In this document: piece by piece, positions 9,136-17,817 of the stretch
How positions within the stretch are numbered: position 1 is the stretch's first letter
Layout: each line of letters starts with the position of its first letter
Made by a program: the position numbers and the translations under genes
The notes under the pieces: generated by a model
Databases searched by the model: none
Seen by the model: the letters and a program-made list of their open reading frames with translations, nothing else
What the model was told of the DNA's origin: nothing
Assembly: GCA_016719605.1 (NCBI GenBank)
Contig: JADJYW010000001.1
Location: 1-64,000, forward strand
DNA: 64,000 bases
Direction of reading: 5' to 3'
From: Lewinellaceae bacterium
GTDB lineage: Bacteria > Bacteroidota > Bacteroidia > Chitinophagales > Saprospiraceae

Positions 9136-9810
9136 ATGAGTGTAGAAACTGCAACTGTGCCCCAGGAGGCCAAAAAAGAGGCCCTCTTTTCCAAAAAAAA
9201 TCGCCGGGTACTGCGTGATCCGTTGGACGATAATAACCCTATTACCGTTCAGGTTTTGGGTATCTGCTCGGCCCTGGCTGTAACCGTTCAGGTGAAACCG
9301 GCACTTATTATGGCTATCGGTGTGACGCTGGTGACGGCGTTCTCCAGCCTTATCGTTTCCCTGATTCGGGACTCTATTCCCGGCCGTATCCGGATGATTG
9401 TTCAGCTGGTAGTGGTTGCCTTGTTGGTGACGCTGGTTGACCAGATACTGAAAGCCTACATGTTCGATGTCAGCAAAAAACTCTCGGTATTTGTCGGCCT
9501 GATTATCACTAACTGTATCGTGATGGGCCGCCTGGAAGCATTTGCCATGTCGAAAAAGCCTTGGCCCTCATTCCTTGATGGTATTGGCAATGGAGTAGGA
9601 TACGGTATTATTCTGGTTGTAGTAGCCGTGATCCGCGAGGTGTTTGGCTCGGGTACTCTGCTGGGTTTCAAGGTTGTTCCCCAGTTTTTGTACGATATGG
9701 GGTACGTCAACAACGGCATGATGATGTTGCCCCCCATGGCGCTATTCCTCATCGGTATCTACATCTGGATCCAACGCGCCCGCAACCCAAAACTCTTCAA
9801 CGTATCCTGA
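9136..9810 (+). CDS. nqrD: Na+-translocating NADH:quinone reductase subunit D
   Basis: 224 aa, six-helix membrane subunit homologous to RnfE. The segment DPLDDNNPITVQVLGICSAL and the half-membrane loop TNCIVMGRLEAFAM are characteristic; NqrD and NqrE together form the inverted-repeat core that carries the intramembrane iron centre, for which the Cys in TNCIVMGR is a ligand in the family. It follows nqrC by 48 bp in the same operon. Confidence 0.96.
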   Translation: MSVETATVPQEAKKEALFSKKNRRVLRDPLDDNNPITVQVLGICSALAVTVQVKPALIMAIGVTLVTAFSSLIVSLIRDSIPGRIRMIVQLVVVALLVTLVDQILKAYMFDVSKKLSVFVGLIITNCIVMGRLEAFAMSKKPWPSFLDGIGNGVGYGIILVVVAVIREVFGSGTLLGFKVVPQFLYDMGYVNNGMMMLPPMALFLIGIYIWIQRARNPKLFNVS

Positions 9811-9866
9811 GCGCCTGTTACGTCAGTTCCTCACATTTTTGCACTTTACAACTCACGTCTGGAAAA

Positions 9867-10481
9867 ATGGAACACTATCTCAATATGTTTATAAAAGCCG
9901 TCTTTGTGGAGAACGCCATTTTTGCGTTTTTCCTGGGGATGTGCTCGTATTTGGCGGTATCTAAAAAAATAAAAACCGCTTCGGGTTTGGGTATCGCCGT
10001 GATCTTTGTAATGGTACTCACCACGCCACTGAACTATATTATTCTGGAGCACTTACTGAAACCGGGAGCCCTGGCATGGGTACACCCATCCCTGGCGACG
10101 GTTGATTTGACCTTTCTGGCATTTATCCTGTTCATATCCACTATCGCCGGGGCGGTTCAATTGGTGGAAATGGTGGTAGAAAAATTCAGCCCTGCGCTCT
10201 ACAACTCCCTCGGGATCTTCCTGCCCCTCATTACGGTGAACTGCTCTATTCTCGGCGCTTCGCTGTTCATGCAGGAACGGGAGTATAACTTTTCCGAAAC
10301 GCTTGTATTTTCAGTAGGCACCGGCACCGGCTTTTTCTTAGCCATCGTGCTGATGGCCGCTATACGCGAACGCCTCCGCTATTCCAATATCCCCAACCCC
10401 TTGCAAGGCCTGGGTATTGCCATGATCATTACCGGTCTCATGGCGATGGCGTTCCTGAGCTTTTCCGGCATTCAGCTTTGA
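9867..10481 (+). CDS. nqrE: Na+-translocating NADH:quinone reductase subunit E
   Basis: 204 aa, six-helix membrane subunit homologous to RnfA and pseudo-symmetric to NqrD. Signature blocks are EHYLNMFIKAVFVENAIF at the N-terminus, the loop NSLGIFLPLITVNCSILG with its conserved Cys, and the C-terminal GLGIAMIITGLMAMAF. The length is standard. It is separated from nqrF by 143 bp in which no repeat or terminator is evident. Confidence 0.96.
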   Translation: MEHYLNMFIKAVFVENAIFAFFLGMCSYLAVSKKIKTASGLGIAVIFVMVLTTPLNYIILEHLLKPGALAWVHPSLATVDLTFLAFILFISTIAGAVQLVEMVVEKFSPALYNSLGIFLPLITVNCSILGASLFMQEREYNFSETLVFSVGTGTGFFLAIVLMAAIRERLRYSNIPNPLQGLGIAMIITGLMAMAFLSFSGIQL

Positions 10482-10624
10482 TTTTACCGCATCCGGATTT
10501 TGCCAAAGGATAAATCCTGAGAACCAAGATAACGCATCCGCCAAATCAAATGATGGCGGTAACATTACAACCTTATTGCCGCTGATGCCCTTGCAAAAGC
10601 GGGTCAACGTCGAACAGTTACGTT

Positions 10625-11875
10625 ATGGCACCCATTCTACTCAGTAGTATCGTAGTTTTTATTCTGGTTATCCTGTTCCTGGCTTACCTGATTCTGACAG
10701 CCAAGGACCGTTTGCTGCCACAAGGCGATGTCGCCATTATCATCAATGGCGATCAGGAACACCCCCTGCGGGTCAAGCCTGGTAGTACTTTGTTGTCCAC
10801 ATTGGCCTCCAACAACCTGTTCCTGGCGTCTGCTTGCGGCGGTGGCGGTACCTGCGCCATGTGTACCTGCCGGGTGTACTCCGGCGGCGGCGATGTACTG
10901 GCTACCGAAACCAACCACCTGAACCGCACGCAGGTGCGCGACCACCTGCGCCTCGCTTGTCAGGTGAAAGTGAAAGAAAATATGGAAATCCGGGTACCCG
11001 ATGAGGTGTTCGGCGTGAAAAAATGGGAGTGCGAAGTGGTGTCCAACGAAAACGTCTCAACCTACATCAAAGAGTTCGTCGTGCGCCTGCCCGATGGCGA
11101 AAACCTCCAGTTCCGATCCGGCGACTACATCCAGATTGATGTGCCGGAAACCACAATTGTTTTCAAAACCGACCTGTACAACATCCCGGACAAGTTCAAG
11201 GACGACTACGACAAGTTCAAAATCTGGGACCTGAAAACAGTGGTGGAGGAACCGCTCTTCCGTGCCTACTCCATGGCCAACCACCCGGCTGAGGGCAACA
11301 TCATCATGCTCAATATCCGTATCGCCACGCCACCGTGGGATCGCGCCAAAGGCGCTTTCGCCGACGTGCCGCCCGGCTTGTGCTCCTCGTACGTTTTTTC
11401 GCGCAAACCCGGCGACAAAGTCACTATTAGCGGCCCTTACGGCGAGTTTCATATCAAAAACACGGAAAAAGAGATGGTTTATATCGGTGGTGGCGCCGGT
11501 ATGGCGCCGTTGCGTTCGCACATCTTCCACCTGTTCCATACCCTCAAAACCGGCCGCAAAGTCTCGTACTGGTACGGTGCGCGCAGCATGCGGGAAGTTT
11601 TTTACGAAGAGCATTTCCGCGCCATCGAAAAACAGTTTCCCAATTTCCGCTTCGAAATCGCGCTATCAGAACCACTGCCGGAAGACAACTGGACGGGTTT
11701 CAAAGGTTTTATCCACCAGGTGGTACTCGATCAGTATTTGAAAAATCACCCGGAACCGGAAGAAATCGAATACTACCTCTGCGGTCCGCCGATGATGAAC
11801 TCGGCTGTGCAAAATATGGTGGACAGCCTCGGCGTACCCAAAGAGATGGTAGCCTTCGACGACTTCGGGGGATAA
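10625..11875 (+). CDS. nqrF: Na+-translocating NADH:quinone reductase subunit F
   Basis: 416 aa NADH-oxidising subunit. One N-terminal membrane helix (about 4-24) is followed by a plant-type ferredoxin domain with [2Fe-2S] ligands Cys71, Cys77, Cys80 and Cys112 (ACGGGGTCAMCTC and LACQV). Next comes a ferredoxin-reductase domain with the FAD motif RAYS (213-216), the NAD(H)-binding GGGAGMAPLRSH and the terminal YYLCGPPMMN. It is the last gene of the nqr operon. Its TAA stop doubles as the left copy of a possible 3-bp target duplication of the inverted-repeat element that follows immediately. Confidence 0.97.
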   Translation: MAPILLSSIVVFILVILFLAYLILTAKDRLLPQGDVAIIINGDQEHPLRVKPGSTLLSTLASNNLFLASACGGGGTCAMCTCRVYSGGGDVLATETNHLNRTQVRDHLRLACQVKVKENMEIRVPDEVFGVKKWECEVVSNENVSTYIKEFVVRLPDGENLQFRSGDYIQIDVPETTIVFKTDLYNIPDKFKDDYDKFKIWDLKTVVEEPLFRAYSMANHPAEGNIIMLNIRIATPPWDRAKGAFADVPPGLCSSYVFSRKPGDKVTISGPYGEFHIKNTEKEMVYIGGGAGMAPLRSHIFHLFHTLKTGRKVSYWYGARSMREVFYEEHFRAIEKQFPNFRFEIALSEPLPEDNWTGFKGFIHQVVLDQYLKNHPEPEEIEYYLCGPPMMNSAVQNMVDSLGVPKEMVAFDDFGG

Positions 11876-12032
11876 GGAACGGTGTCGGAATAAAGGTACA
11901 AATTTGGCGGCCTTGTTTTGCCGCTGTTTTCGTTGTTCGTCGGTTGTTTAGGCGCCACTAAACGCCCTCCTCTCGCCTCAACAGCAACAAAAACGGCTCC
12001 CCAAATTTGTACCTTTATTCCAACACCGTTCC
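11876..12032. mobile_element. 157-bp MITE-like element with 32-bp terminal inverted repeats
   Basis: The first 32 bp (11876-11907, starting GGAACGGTGTCGGAATAAAG) and the last 32 bp (12001-12032) are reverse complements with one mismatch. A TAA lies directly on each side (11873-11875 and 12033-12035), which fits a 3-bp target duplication. The interior is about 93 bp with no coding potential. It could equally work as a long hairpin terminator for the nqr operon. Confidence 0.6.
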
Positions 12033-12065
12033 TAAAGGGAATCACGGACGCACAGAAATACTCGT

Positions 12066-12569
12066 ATGAGCAAAGAAAAACGTCCCAGAATCGCGCTTGA
12101 AATGACCCCGCACGACTGGCTTCTGGAAGGGCTGGCTGCAGCGGCGTTCCTGTTCCTGCTGGTAGTGCCGGCTGTTTATTACGCCGATTTGCCCGACACC
12201 ATTCCGCAACATTTCAACGCGCGTGGCGAGGCCGACGACTTCGGCCCCAAGGTACGGCTGTGGTTGCTGCCCGGACTTGGTGTGCTCATCTATGCCAAAA
12301 TGACCATTCTCAACCGCTACCCGCATATTTTCAACTATACCGTTCCGATAACGGCCGACAATGCCGAAAGGCAATACCGTATGGCCACCCAATTGATCCG
12401 GGTGCTCAAAGTATTTGTAATGAGCCTGTTTGCTTACCTGATATGGGGCACCATCCAGATTGCTACCTCCCGGGCAGAAACGCTCAGCGAATGGCTCTTG
12501 TGGTTCATGCTCGGCGCCAACTCTGCCATACTCGTCTGGTACTTAGTGCGCGCCTACCGGAAAAAATGA
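12066..12569 (+). CDS. DUF1648 domain membrane protein
   Basis: 167 aa with three or more hydrophobic segments (about 17-40, 65-82, 112-130 and 140-158). The segment YADLPDTIPQHFNARGEADDFGPK is the hallmark of DUF1648, a domain also found at the N-terminus of SdpI-like immunity/regulatory membrane proteins. The SdpI-like C-terminal helices are reduced here. No function can be assigned. The gene is downstream of the nqr operon but separated from it by the inverted-repeat element, and it converges with the STN gene with only 7 bp between stops. Confidence 0.75.
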   Translation: MSKEKRPRIALEMTPHDWLLEGLAAAAFLFLLVVPAVYYADLPDTIPQHFNARGEADDFGPKVRLWLLPGLGVLIYAKMTILNRYPHIFNYTVPITADNAERQYRMATQLIRVLKVFVMSLFAYLIWGTIQIATSRAETLSEWLLWFMLGANSAILVWYLVRAYRKK

Positions 12570-12576
12570 GGCAGGC

Positions 12577-14442
12577 TCAAAACACCCACCGCACCGCCGC
12601 CGTCCAGCCTACCCAGCCCGACAACCAGCCGTCGTAATTTTTTTCAAACAACACATTGCGGCGTACCACCCGCGTATGCAGTGCCTTGCTCTGCGGCACT
12701 TCCGGGTCGGAGGCAAACATGTTGAGCGAAGGCCCGAAGCCGAGGTGCAGCCCGCCCGCGAGGCGCAGGTCAAGGGCGAGGGAAAACTGCGCCCATTCCT
12801 GCCAGCGGTCATCATGGTCGCCCTCGTTCAGGTGGCGGAGGAGCAGGTCGAAGGTCAGGCCGCTCCAGCGGTTGAAACGGGCGCAGGCCCCGACCCCTGC
12901 CCCGTAGGCCCACAGCGAACGATCTGCCGTCGAATCCGGCTTCAGCCCGGCGGTGAGCGCGATATGAAACCCGGGGCGGCCCGATTTAAAAGTGAGGTTG
13001 GCGGGCAAAATATCGTTGGCGCTGCCTTCGAGCGCGAGGTAGCCGCCTGCCTTAGACAGGTTCAGCAGACCAAGTTGCAAGCCCTTGTTTTCACGCGCGA
13101 TGTTGACGACACCGATTTGTACGCCGTGCAGGCGTTTGGCGTAGTTGAACAGCCCGGCCACTTGGGTGCCGACCAAGGTGTCGGCCACATTGCCCACCCC
13201 GGCTATCTGTACCTGCATGGCTCCACTGCCCACACTATTGGTCACACCGGCCACCTGAACACCATTTTCAACCCGTTGGGCGTGGCTGCTTACGCCGGAT
13301 ACCTGTGCGCCGTACAGGACATTTGCCCCGTTCCACACCCCTGCTACTTGCGCGGCGGTGACGGTGTCGGCTACATTGGCTACACCCGCCGCCTGCACGG
13401 CGAAACGCCCGTTCGGAACGAGGTTGAGCACCCCGGCGGCTTGCACCCCCTGGCCGTAACCGGCCATATTCACCACGCCGGCCGCCTGAAAACCGCGCAT
13501 CGTATCGCCGACAAAGTTGTACACCCCGGCCATTTGTGCGCCCGTAGCGTTGCCGCGCAGGTTGTTGAACACCCCGGCGGCCTGCAGGCCCGTCATGTTT
13601 TCGCGGGTCAGGTTGCCAATGCCCGCAAGTTCGGCCATGCGGTTGCCGCGCGAGTACCCGGCGAGGATGTTGACGGACCAATCGTTCACCACATGACCGC
13701 TCAGCCGGTGGTTGGTGCCGATACCGGGCAGGAAAGATATTTGAAACCGCCGGTGCAGGGAATCCTGCACATTCAGGTCGGCCATACGCTGGGAAGTTTT
13801 GACAAAAAAACGCTCCAGCGCATACGAGTTTCGGGCGATTTGTTTGCGCAGCGACAAGCTGCTTTGCCCCGGAAGCACCGAATCGGGCAGCAATTCCAGT
13901 TTTACAAAACGCGGCGTCTGTGAGGTCACAAACAGCACCGTGTCCTGATAGTCAAGTTTGGAAATCACCACCTCCGAGCGGGGCGACACCGGCAGCTGGT
14001 AAAAACCGTTGCCGTCGGTGGTGGTGGAGCGCAGCGTTTGGCGGTCGTAGATCGTGGCGTTCGGGATTTTTTTGCCCGTGCGCGGATCGGTGAGGTAGCC
14101 GCTGAGATGCTGTTGCGGTTTTTTATTTTTCTTCAAAATCAGGTACTCGCCGCTCGGCTTGAACGTGTAGTTGTCGCCCAGCAATACGGTCAGGGTTTCG
14201 CGCACCGTCCAGCCGTCGGCGTGCAGGGTCACGCGCCGGTTGGGGTCGAGGATGCGGGCATTGTACGACCACTCGAAACCGCCCTGGCGGGCAATTTCAG
14301 TGAGCGCAGTTTTGAGTAGTTCCTGTTCGAAGTGTGCGGAAATACGGCGTTCGAGCACGTCGCCGGCGCAAAGGGTTTGGGCTGTAAAAAGCAGCGGCAG
14401 GAGGAGCCACGCGCAGTGGTTCCGGTTGGTGTATAAAAACAT
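12577..14442 (-). CDS. Secreted STN plus carboxypeptidase-regulatory domain protein with GVQxAGVxN repeats
   Basis: 621 aa from ATG 14442, which directly precedes a signal peptide (LLLPLLFTAQTLCAG); an in-frame ATG at 14496 is less likely. Residues about 27-105 are an STN (secretin/TonB short N-terminal) domain, about 112-185 a CarboxypepD_reg-like beta sandwich (LSGYLTDPRTGKKIPNATIY). Residues about 272-462 hold roughly 12 copies of a 16-residue repeat around GVQAAGVxN, like the LA_2272-type surface repeats, followed by an outer-membrane-barrel-like tail ending in W-V-F. No TonB-dependent barrel is present. As the last gene of a sigma-FecR-STN cluster it is the likely surface signal receptor or effector, with ligand unknown. 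Confidence 0.75.
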   Translation of the reverse strand: MFLYTNRNHCAWLLLPLLFTAQTLCAGDVLERRISAHFEQELLKTALTEIARQGGFEWSYNARILDPNRRVTLHADGWTVRETLTVLLGDNYTFKPSGEYLILKKNKKPQQHLSGYLTDPRTGKKIPNATIYDRQTLRSTTTDGNGFYQLPVSPRSEVVISKLDYQDTVLFVTSQTPRFVKLELLPDSVLPGQSSLSLRKQIARNSYALERFFVKTSQRMADLNVQDSLHRRFQISFLPGIGTNHRLSGHVVNDWSVNILAGYSRGNRMAELAGIGNLTRENMTGLQAAGVFNNLRGNATGAQMAGVYNFVGDTMRGFQAAGVVNMAGYGQGVQAAGVLNLVPNGRFAVQAAGVANVADTVTAAQVAGVWNGANVLYGAQVSGVSSHAQRVENGVQVAGVTNSVGSGAMQVQIAGVGNVADTLVGTQVAGLFNYAKRLHGVQIGVVNIARENKGLQLGLLNLSKAGGYLALEGSANDILPANLTFKSGRPGFHIALTAGLKPDSTADRSLWAYGAGVGACARFNRWSGLTFDLLLRHLNEGDHDDRWQEWAQFSLALDLRLAGGLHLGFGPSLNMFASDPEVPQSKALHTRVVRRNVLFEKNYDGWLSGWVGWTAAVRWVF

Positions 14443-14486
14443 GGTGTTATGGTCGTGATGAGCGATTCGTGATGAATAATGGGCCG

Positions 14487-15446
14487 CTACTCGCACCCCT
14501 TTCCGTCCAGTGCATAGCCCGTCGCCGTTTTTTCCAGTTGAATGGAAAACGATTCGGCGACCAGTTCCAGGACCCGCTCTACGGGCAGGTTGTTGTAGCG
14601 GGCTGTGAGCGGACAGTTTTCGAGCGCGTTGTTTTTCAGGAAAACCGGCATGCCGTACACCTGCTCAATTTGTTGGATGACCTCGCGCAAAGGCGTCGCA
14701 TCGAAACGAAATACCCGGCCTTGCGGGCGGACGTGCTTGAGGGTTCCGGCTTTTTGATCATAAATTGCCTGCTCGCCCGCCACCAAAAGTGCGGATTGCC
14801 CGCGGACACGGACGCGCACTTTGCCCTCCAGTACATCCACCTGCACCCGCGACGGTTCCAGCGCATTGTCAACCCGAAAAACCGTACCGACCACCCGAAT
14901 CTCCAGGTCTTGTACCGCCACGATGAAAGGCCGCGTGGTATCGGGCTGTACGTCGAATGTGGCTGCACCGTGCAGGCGCATCCGCCGCTCGCGGGTATTG
15001 AATCCGGCCGCGAGCGCCACCCCCGATTGCGGGCCGAGGGTCAGCACAGAGCCATCGGCCAGCGTGTCGGTGCGCGCCAGATGGGTAGCGGCTATGACCA
15101 TGTCCGGCGCCTGCAGGTTGCGCATCCACAGGAAATAAACGGCGGCCACAGCCAACGCCAGGGCGGCGGCGGCGCGCCACACCACCGTCAGGCGCACCAT
15201 GCGCGGCGTGTGCGCCCGAATCCGGGTTTGCACTTTTTGGAGTGCTGCCTCGGTATCCACTGCCCGCGTGTCGGCAGGGCGCAGCGCGGGTGTTTTTTGC
15301 CAAATTGCCTGCAAATCGGCCAGGTAGCGGGCGTTTTCGGGCGATGCGGCCACCCAGGCTTGCAGGGCAATCGCCTCCTCGGGCGTAGTCTCGCCGGCCA
15401 GGTAGCGGGCAAGCAGGGCGTCAATATGTTCGTCGTAGATTTCCAT
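14487..15446 (-). CDS. FecR family anti-sigma factor
   Basis: 319 aa from ATG 15446; a longer in-frame start (15542) would overlap the sigma gene and adds a tail not seen in the family. The cytoplasmic N-terminus has the DUF4880-like segment LLARYLAGETTPEEAIALQAW, then a single membrane helix (about 87-107) and a periplasmic FecR domain (LADGSVLTLGPQSGVALAAG and VRVVGTVFRV-like core). The C-terminal 80 residues form the DUF4974-type STN-like domain (ATPLREVIQQIEQVYGMPVF). It should sequester the neighbouring ECF sigma factor until the STN protein signals. It is 73 bp downstream of the sigma gene and 44 bp upstream of the STN gene. Confidence 0.9.
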   Translation of the reverse strand: MEIYDEHIDALLARYLAGETTPEEAIALQAWVAASPENARYLADLQAIWQKTPALRPADTRAVDTEAALQKVQTRIRAHTPRMVRLTVVWRAAAALALAVAAVYFLWMRNLQAPDMVIAATHLARTDTLADGSVLTLGPQSGVALAAGFNTRERRMRLHGAATFDVQPDTTRPFIVAVQDLEIRVVGTVFRVDNALEPSRVQVDVLEGKVRVRVRGQSALLVAGEQAIYDQKAGTLKHVRPQGRVFRFDATPLREVIQQIEQVYGMPVFLKNNALENCPLTARYNNLPVERVLELVAESFSIQLEKTATGYALDGKGCE

Positions 15447-15519
15447 AGCGGCGTGCTGAACGATGCGTGAAGAATGGTTTTTGTGCGGTGGTGCGGGTAC
15501 TTCCGCCGGGTTCGAGCCG

Positions 15520-16104
15520 TCAGTTGGCCGCCCACCAGGCAAAACAAAGCCCCAAAAAAGTGACGAGGTAATCGGCCAATTGCAGGCGAAGGATACGCAA
15601 GGCTTTGCCCATTTGCGTCTCGACGGTTTTGATGGAAATACCGAGTTGGTCGGCGATTTCGCGGTATTTCAAATCTTCAAAACGGCTCAACTCGAATACA
15701 TGGCGGCATTGCGGGGGTAGTTTGCCGAGGGCTTTTTGTAGGCGCTCGGCGAGTTCGCGGGCGGGGTAGTCGGGCGGCGTTTGTTCTTTTTCCAATTGTG
15801 CGACATTGAAATCGAGGTATTTTGAATGGGTTTTGGCCGATCGCAGCCGGTTGAGCGCGCTGTTGTGCACGGTTTTGTACAGGTACCCCTTGAGCGACCA
15901 GGCGATATCGAGCCGGGCGCGTTGTTCCCAGAGTTTTACAAAAACCTGTTGCACGAGATCTTCGGCCGCGTCGAGGTCGCCATCGGTCAGGCGGGCAGCG
16001 TACCCGCACAGCGGCGCATACCACTGCCGGAATACGGCCTCGAAGGTCGCCTCGTCGCCGTGCCGCAAGGCTGTCGTCCGGGTTTGTTCGTCTTGATGTT
16101 CCAA
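15520..16104 (-). CDS. ECF RNA polymerase sigma factor (FecI-like)
   Basis: 194 aa starting with TTG at 16104; no in-frame ATG was found nearby, and the N-terminus aligns well with the family (LRHGDEATFEAVFRQWYAPL). Region 2 is seen at about 20-90 (DAAEDLVQQVFVKLWEQR and LYKTVHNSALNRLR) and region 4 at about 125-180 (LPPQCRHVFELSRFEDLKY, REIADQLGISIKTVETQMGK). There is an unusual hydrophobic tail (LVTFLGLCFAWWAAN) that could contact the membrane or FecR. It is the first gene of the sigma-FecR-STN cluster and probably activates that cluster. Confidence 0.92.
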   Translation of the reverse strand: MEHQDEQTRTTALRHGDEATFEAVFRQWYAPLCGYAARLTDGDLDAAEDLVQQVFVKLWEQRARLDIAWSLKGYLYKTVHNSALNRLRSAKTHSKYLDFNVAQLEKEQTPPDYPARELAERLQKALGKLPPQCRHVFELSRFEDLKYREIADQLGISIKTVETQMGKALRILRLQLADYLVTFLGLCFAWWAAN

Positions 16105-16429
16105 AATGTTACGGGTTTTGAACGTATGGAGACACAGTGGGGGGCGGGGTACCCTGACTTGAATTCAAAATTAAATCCGAAGACCTGCATCCGGCGGGAG
16201 TGGCAAATTTAATGCGCGGTAAGGCGGATTTTCACGGATTCGAAATCCGTGAAATCCGTTTTGCCGCATCCGTTTAATCCGCGTTCATCACTCGAATTTG
16301 CCACCCGCGTTTCAGGAATAGAAAAAGTGGTAATGACACAGACCCGCAGGCGGAAAAAACCGGAGGGTTTCCGGCCGTCCGCAGACCAACCGAAAACCCT
16401 CCAACCAGTAACCCTCCAACCCTCCAACC
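16105..16429. repeat. Intergenic region with REP-like hairpin and AACC/GGTT repeats
   Basis: The 325-bp gap holds no gene. CGGATTTTCACGGATT (16225-16240) pairs with AATCCGTGAAATCCG (16244-16258) as a REP-like hairpin. GTTTAATCCGCGTTCATCA at about 16274 recurs with one change at about 20658. From about 16378 to the odhB stop runs an array of AACCCTCC/AACCAGT units of the same family as those at 7077 and 17724; read on the odhB strand it begins directly after the stop codon. Confidence 0.6.
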
Positions 16430-17677
16430 TCAAATTCCCATAAACAACCGGATCGGGTCTTCGATCAATTCTTTCACTTTTACCAGGAAGGTCACCGAGG
16501 TAGAGCCGTCAATGACGCGGTGGTCGTAGCTGAGGGCGAGGTACATCATGGGGCGGATTTCCACCTGACCGTTCACGGCTATGGGGCGTTCTTTGATGGC
16601 GTGCATGCCGAGGATGGCGCTTTGCGGTTCGTTGATGATGGGCGTGCTCATCAGGCTGCCGAAGATGCCGCCGTTGGTGATGGTGAATGTGCCGCCACTC
16701 ATTTCTTCGAGCGAGAGTTTGCCGTCGCGGGCTTTGGCGGCGAGGTCTTTTAGTTTGTACTCGATCTCGTGGTAGTCGAGGCTTTCCACGTTGCGGATGG
16801 GCGGTACCACCAGTCCGGTCGGTGTGCTGATGGCGAAACTGATGTCGGCAAAGTCGTGGTACACGATATCGTCGCCGTCGAGGCGGGCGTTCACGTCGGG
16901 CATTTCGAGCAGCACCTTGGCGCAGGCTTTGGCGAAAATGGACATGAAGCCCAGTTTGATGCCGTGTTTTTTCACAAACACTTCCTGGTATTTTTCCCGC
17001 AGGGCCATCACGGCGCTCATGTCCACCTCATTAAAAGTGGTGAGCATGGCGGTGTTGTTTTTGGCGCTCACGAGCCGCTTGGCGATGGTGCGGCGCATAC
17101 GGGTGAGGCGTTCGCGGCGCTCTTGCCGGGAGTTTTGAGTGTCGGGTTTTGAGTTTTGAGTTGGGGCGGCGGGCGCCGGTGCTGTGGGTGCGGGCGCCGA
17201 TGGGGCAGCCGCTTTGTTTTCCACGGCTTTTTGCGCGTCGTCTTTGGTGATGCGTCCGTCCTTGCCGGTGCCGCCCACTTCGGCGGGGTTCACACCGCCT
17301 TCGGCGAGAATTTTGGAAGCGGCGGGGGAAGGGTGGCCGGTGGCATAGTTGGCAGCGGCAGGTGTTTCGGCTACGGCAGGTTTTTCTGCTGCTGCGGGAG
17401 TAGCCGGGGCGGGAGTGCTGCTACCGGCGCCGGCCGCCACATCGGTATCAATTTTGGCAAACAGGGCGCCCACTTCGAGGTCTTCCCCTTCCTTGGCCAC
17501 CCAGGTCAGTTTGCCGGCCTTGTCGGCCGAAAGTTCCTGATTGGCTTTTTCCGTCTCAATTTCGCAAAGCGGTTCGTCCATTTCCACAATGGAGCCATCG
17601 GGCTTCAGCCATTTGGAAAAAGTGACGCTGGATATGGATTCTCCCAGATTCGGGATTCGAAGTTCGATAACAGGCAT
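16430..17677 (-). CDS. odhB: 2-oxoglutarate dehydrogenase E2, dihydrolipoyllysine succinyltransferase
   Basis: 415 aa, normal length. Residues 1-78 are the lipoyl domain (PNLGESISSVTFSKWLK) with the lipoylated Lys44 in IETEKANQEL. An Ala/Pro-rich linker leads to a peripheral subunit-binding domain (about 116-150, SPAASKILAEGGVNPAEVGG). The catalytic CATD acyltransferase domain follows, with active-site His386 and Asp390 in SYDHRVIDG. It transfers the succinyl group to CoA in the TCA cycle. The E1 (odhA) and E3 genes are not adjacent. The gene is flanked on both sides by AACC/GGTT repeat arrays. Confidence 0.95.
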   Translation of the reverse strand: MPVIELRIPNLGESISSVTFSKWLKPDGSIVEMDEPLCEIETEKANQELSADKAGKLTWVAKEGEDLEVGALFAKIDTDVAAGAGSSTPAPATPAAAEKPAVAETPAAANYATGHPSPAASKILAEGGVNPAEVGGTGKDGRITKDDAQKAVENKAAAPSAPAPTAPAPAAPTQNSKPDTQNSRQERRERLTRMRRTIAKRLVSAKNNTAMLTTFNEVDMSAVMALREKYQEVFVKKHGIKLGFMSIFAKACAKVLLEMPDVNARLDGDDIVYHDFADISFAISTPTGLVVPPIRNVESLDYHEIEYKLKDLAAKARDGKLSLEEMSGGTFTITNGGIFGSLMSTPIINEPQSAILGMHAIKERPIAVNGQVEIRPMMYLALSYDHRVIDGSTSVTFLVKVKELIEDPIRLFMGI

Positions 17678-17723
17678 TTTGTTAGTGATGAGTGATGAGC
17701 GATGGGTTTGCGGGGCAAAAGTA

Positions 17724-17817
17724 GTTGAAAAAGGTTGGAAGGTTAGAAGGTTAGAAGGTTGGAAGGTTTCTGGTTGCGGAAACCTTCTAACCTTCTAACC
17801 TTCCAACCTTTTTCAAC
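17724..17817. repeat. Perfect 37-bp inverted repeat of GGTTAGAA units
   Basis: 17724-17760 and 17781-17817 are exact reverse complements (37 of 37) around a 20-nt loop. The arms consist of GGTTGGAA and GGTTAGAA octads. The right arm covers the stop codon of the SdiA-regulated-type gene (17813-17815), so the hairpin forms at the very 3' end of that transcript and about 50 bp upstream of odhB. Confidence 0.85.

Noticed and set aside
12676..13923. Plus-strand frame of 415 codons opposite the STN gene.
   Set aside because: Low-complexity His/Gly-rich shadow of the minus-strand repeats; the opposite frame has clear STN and repeat domains.
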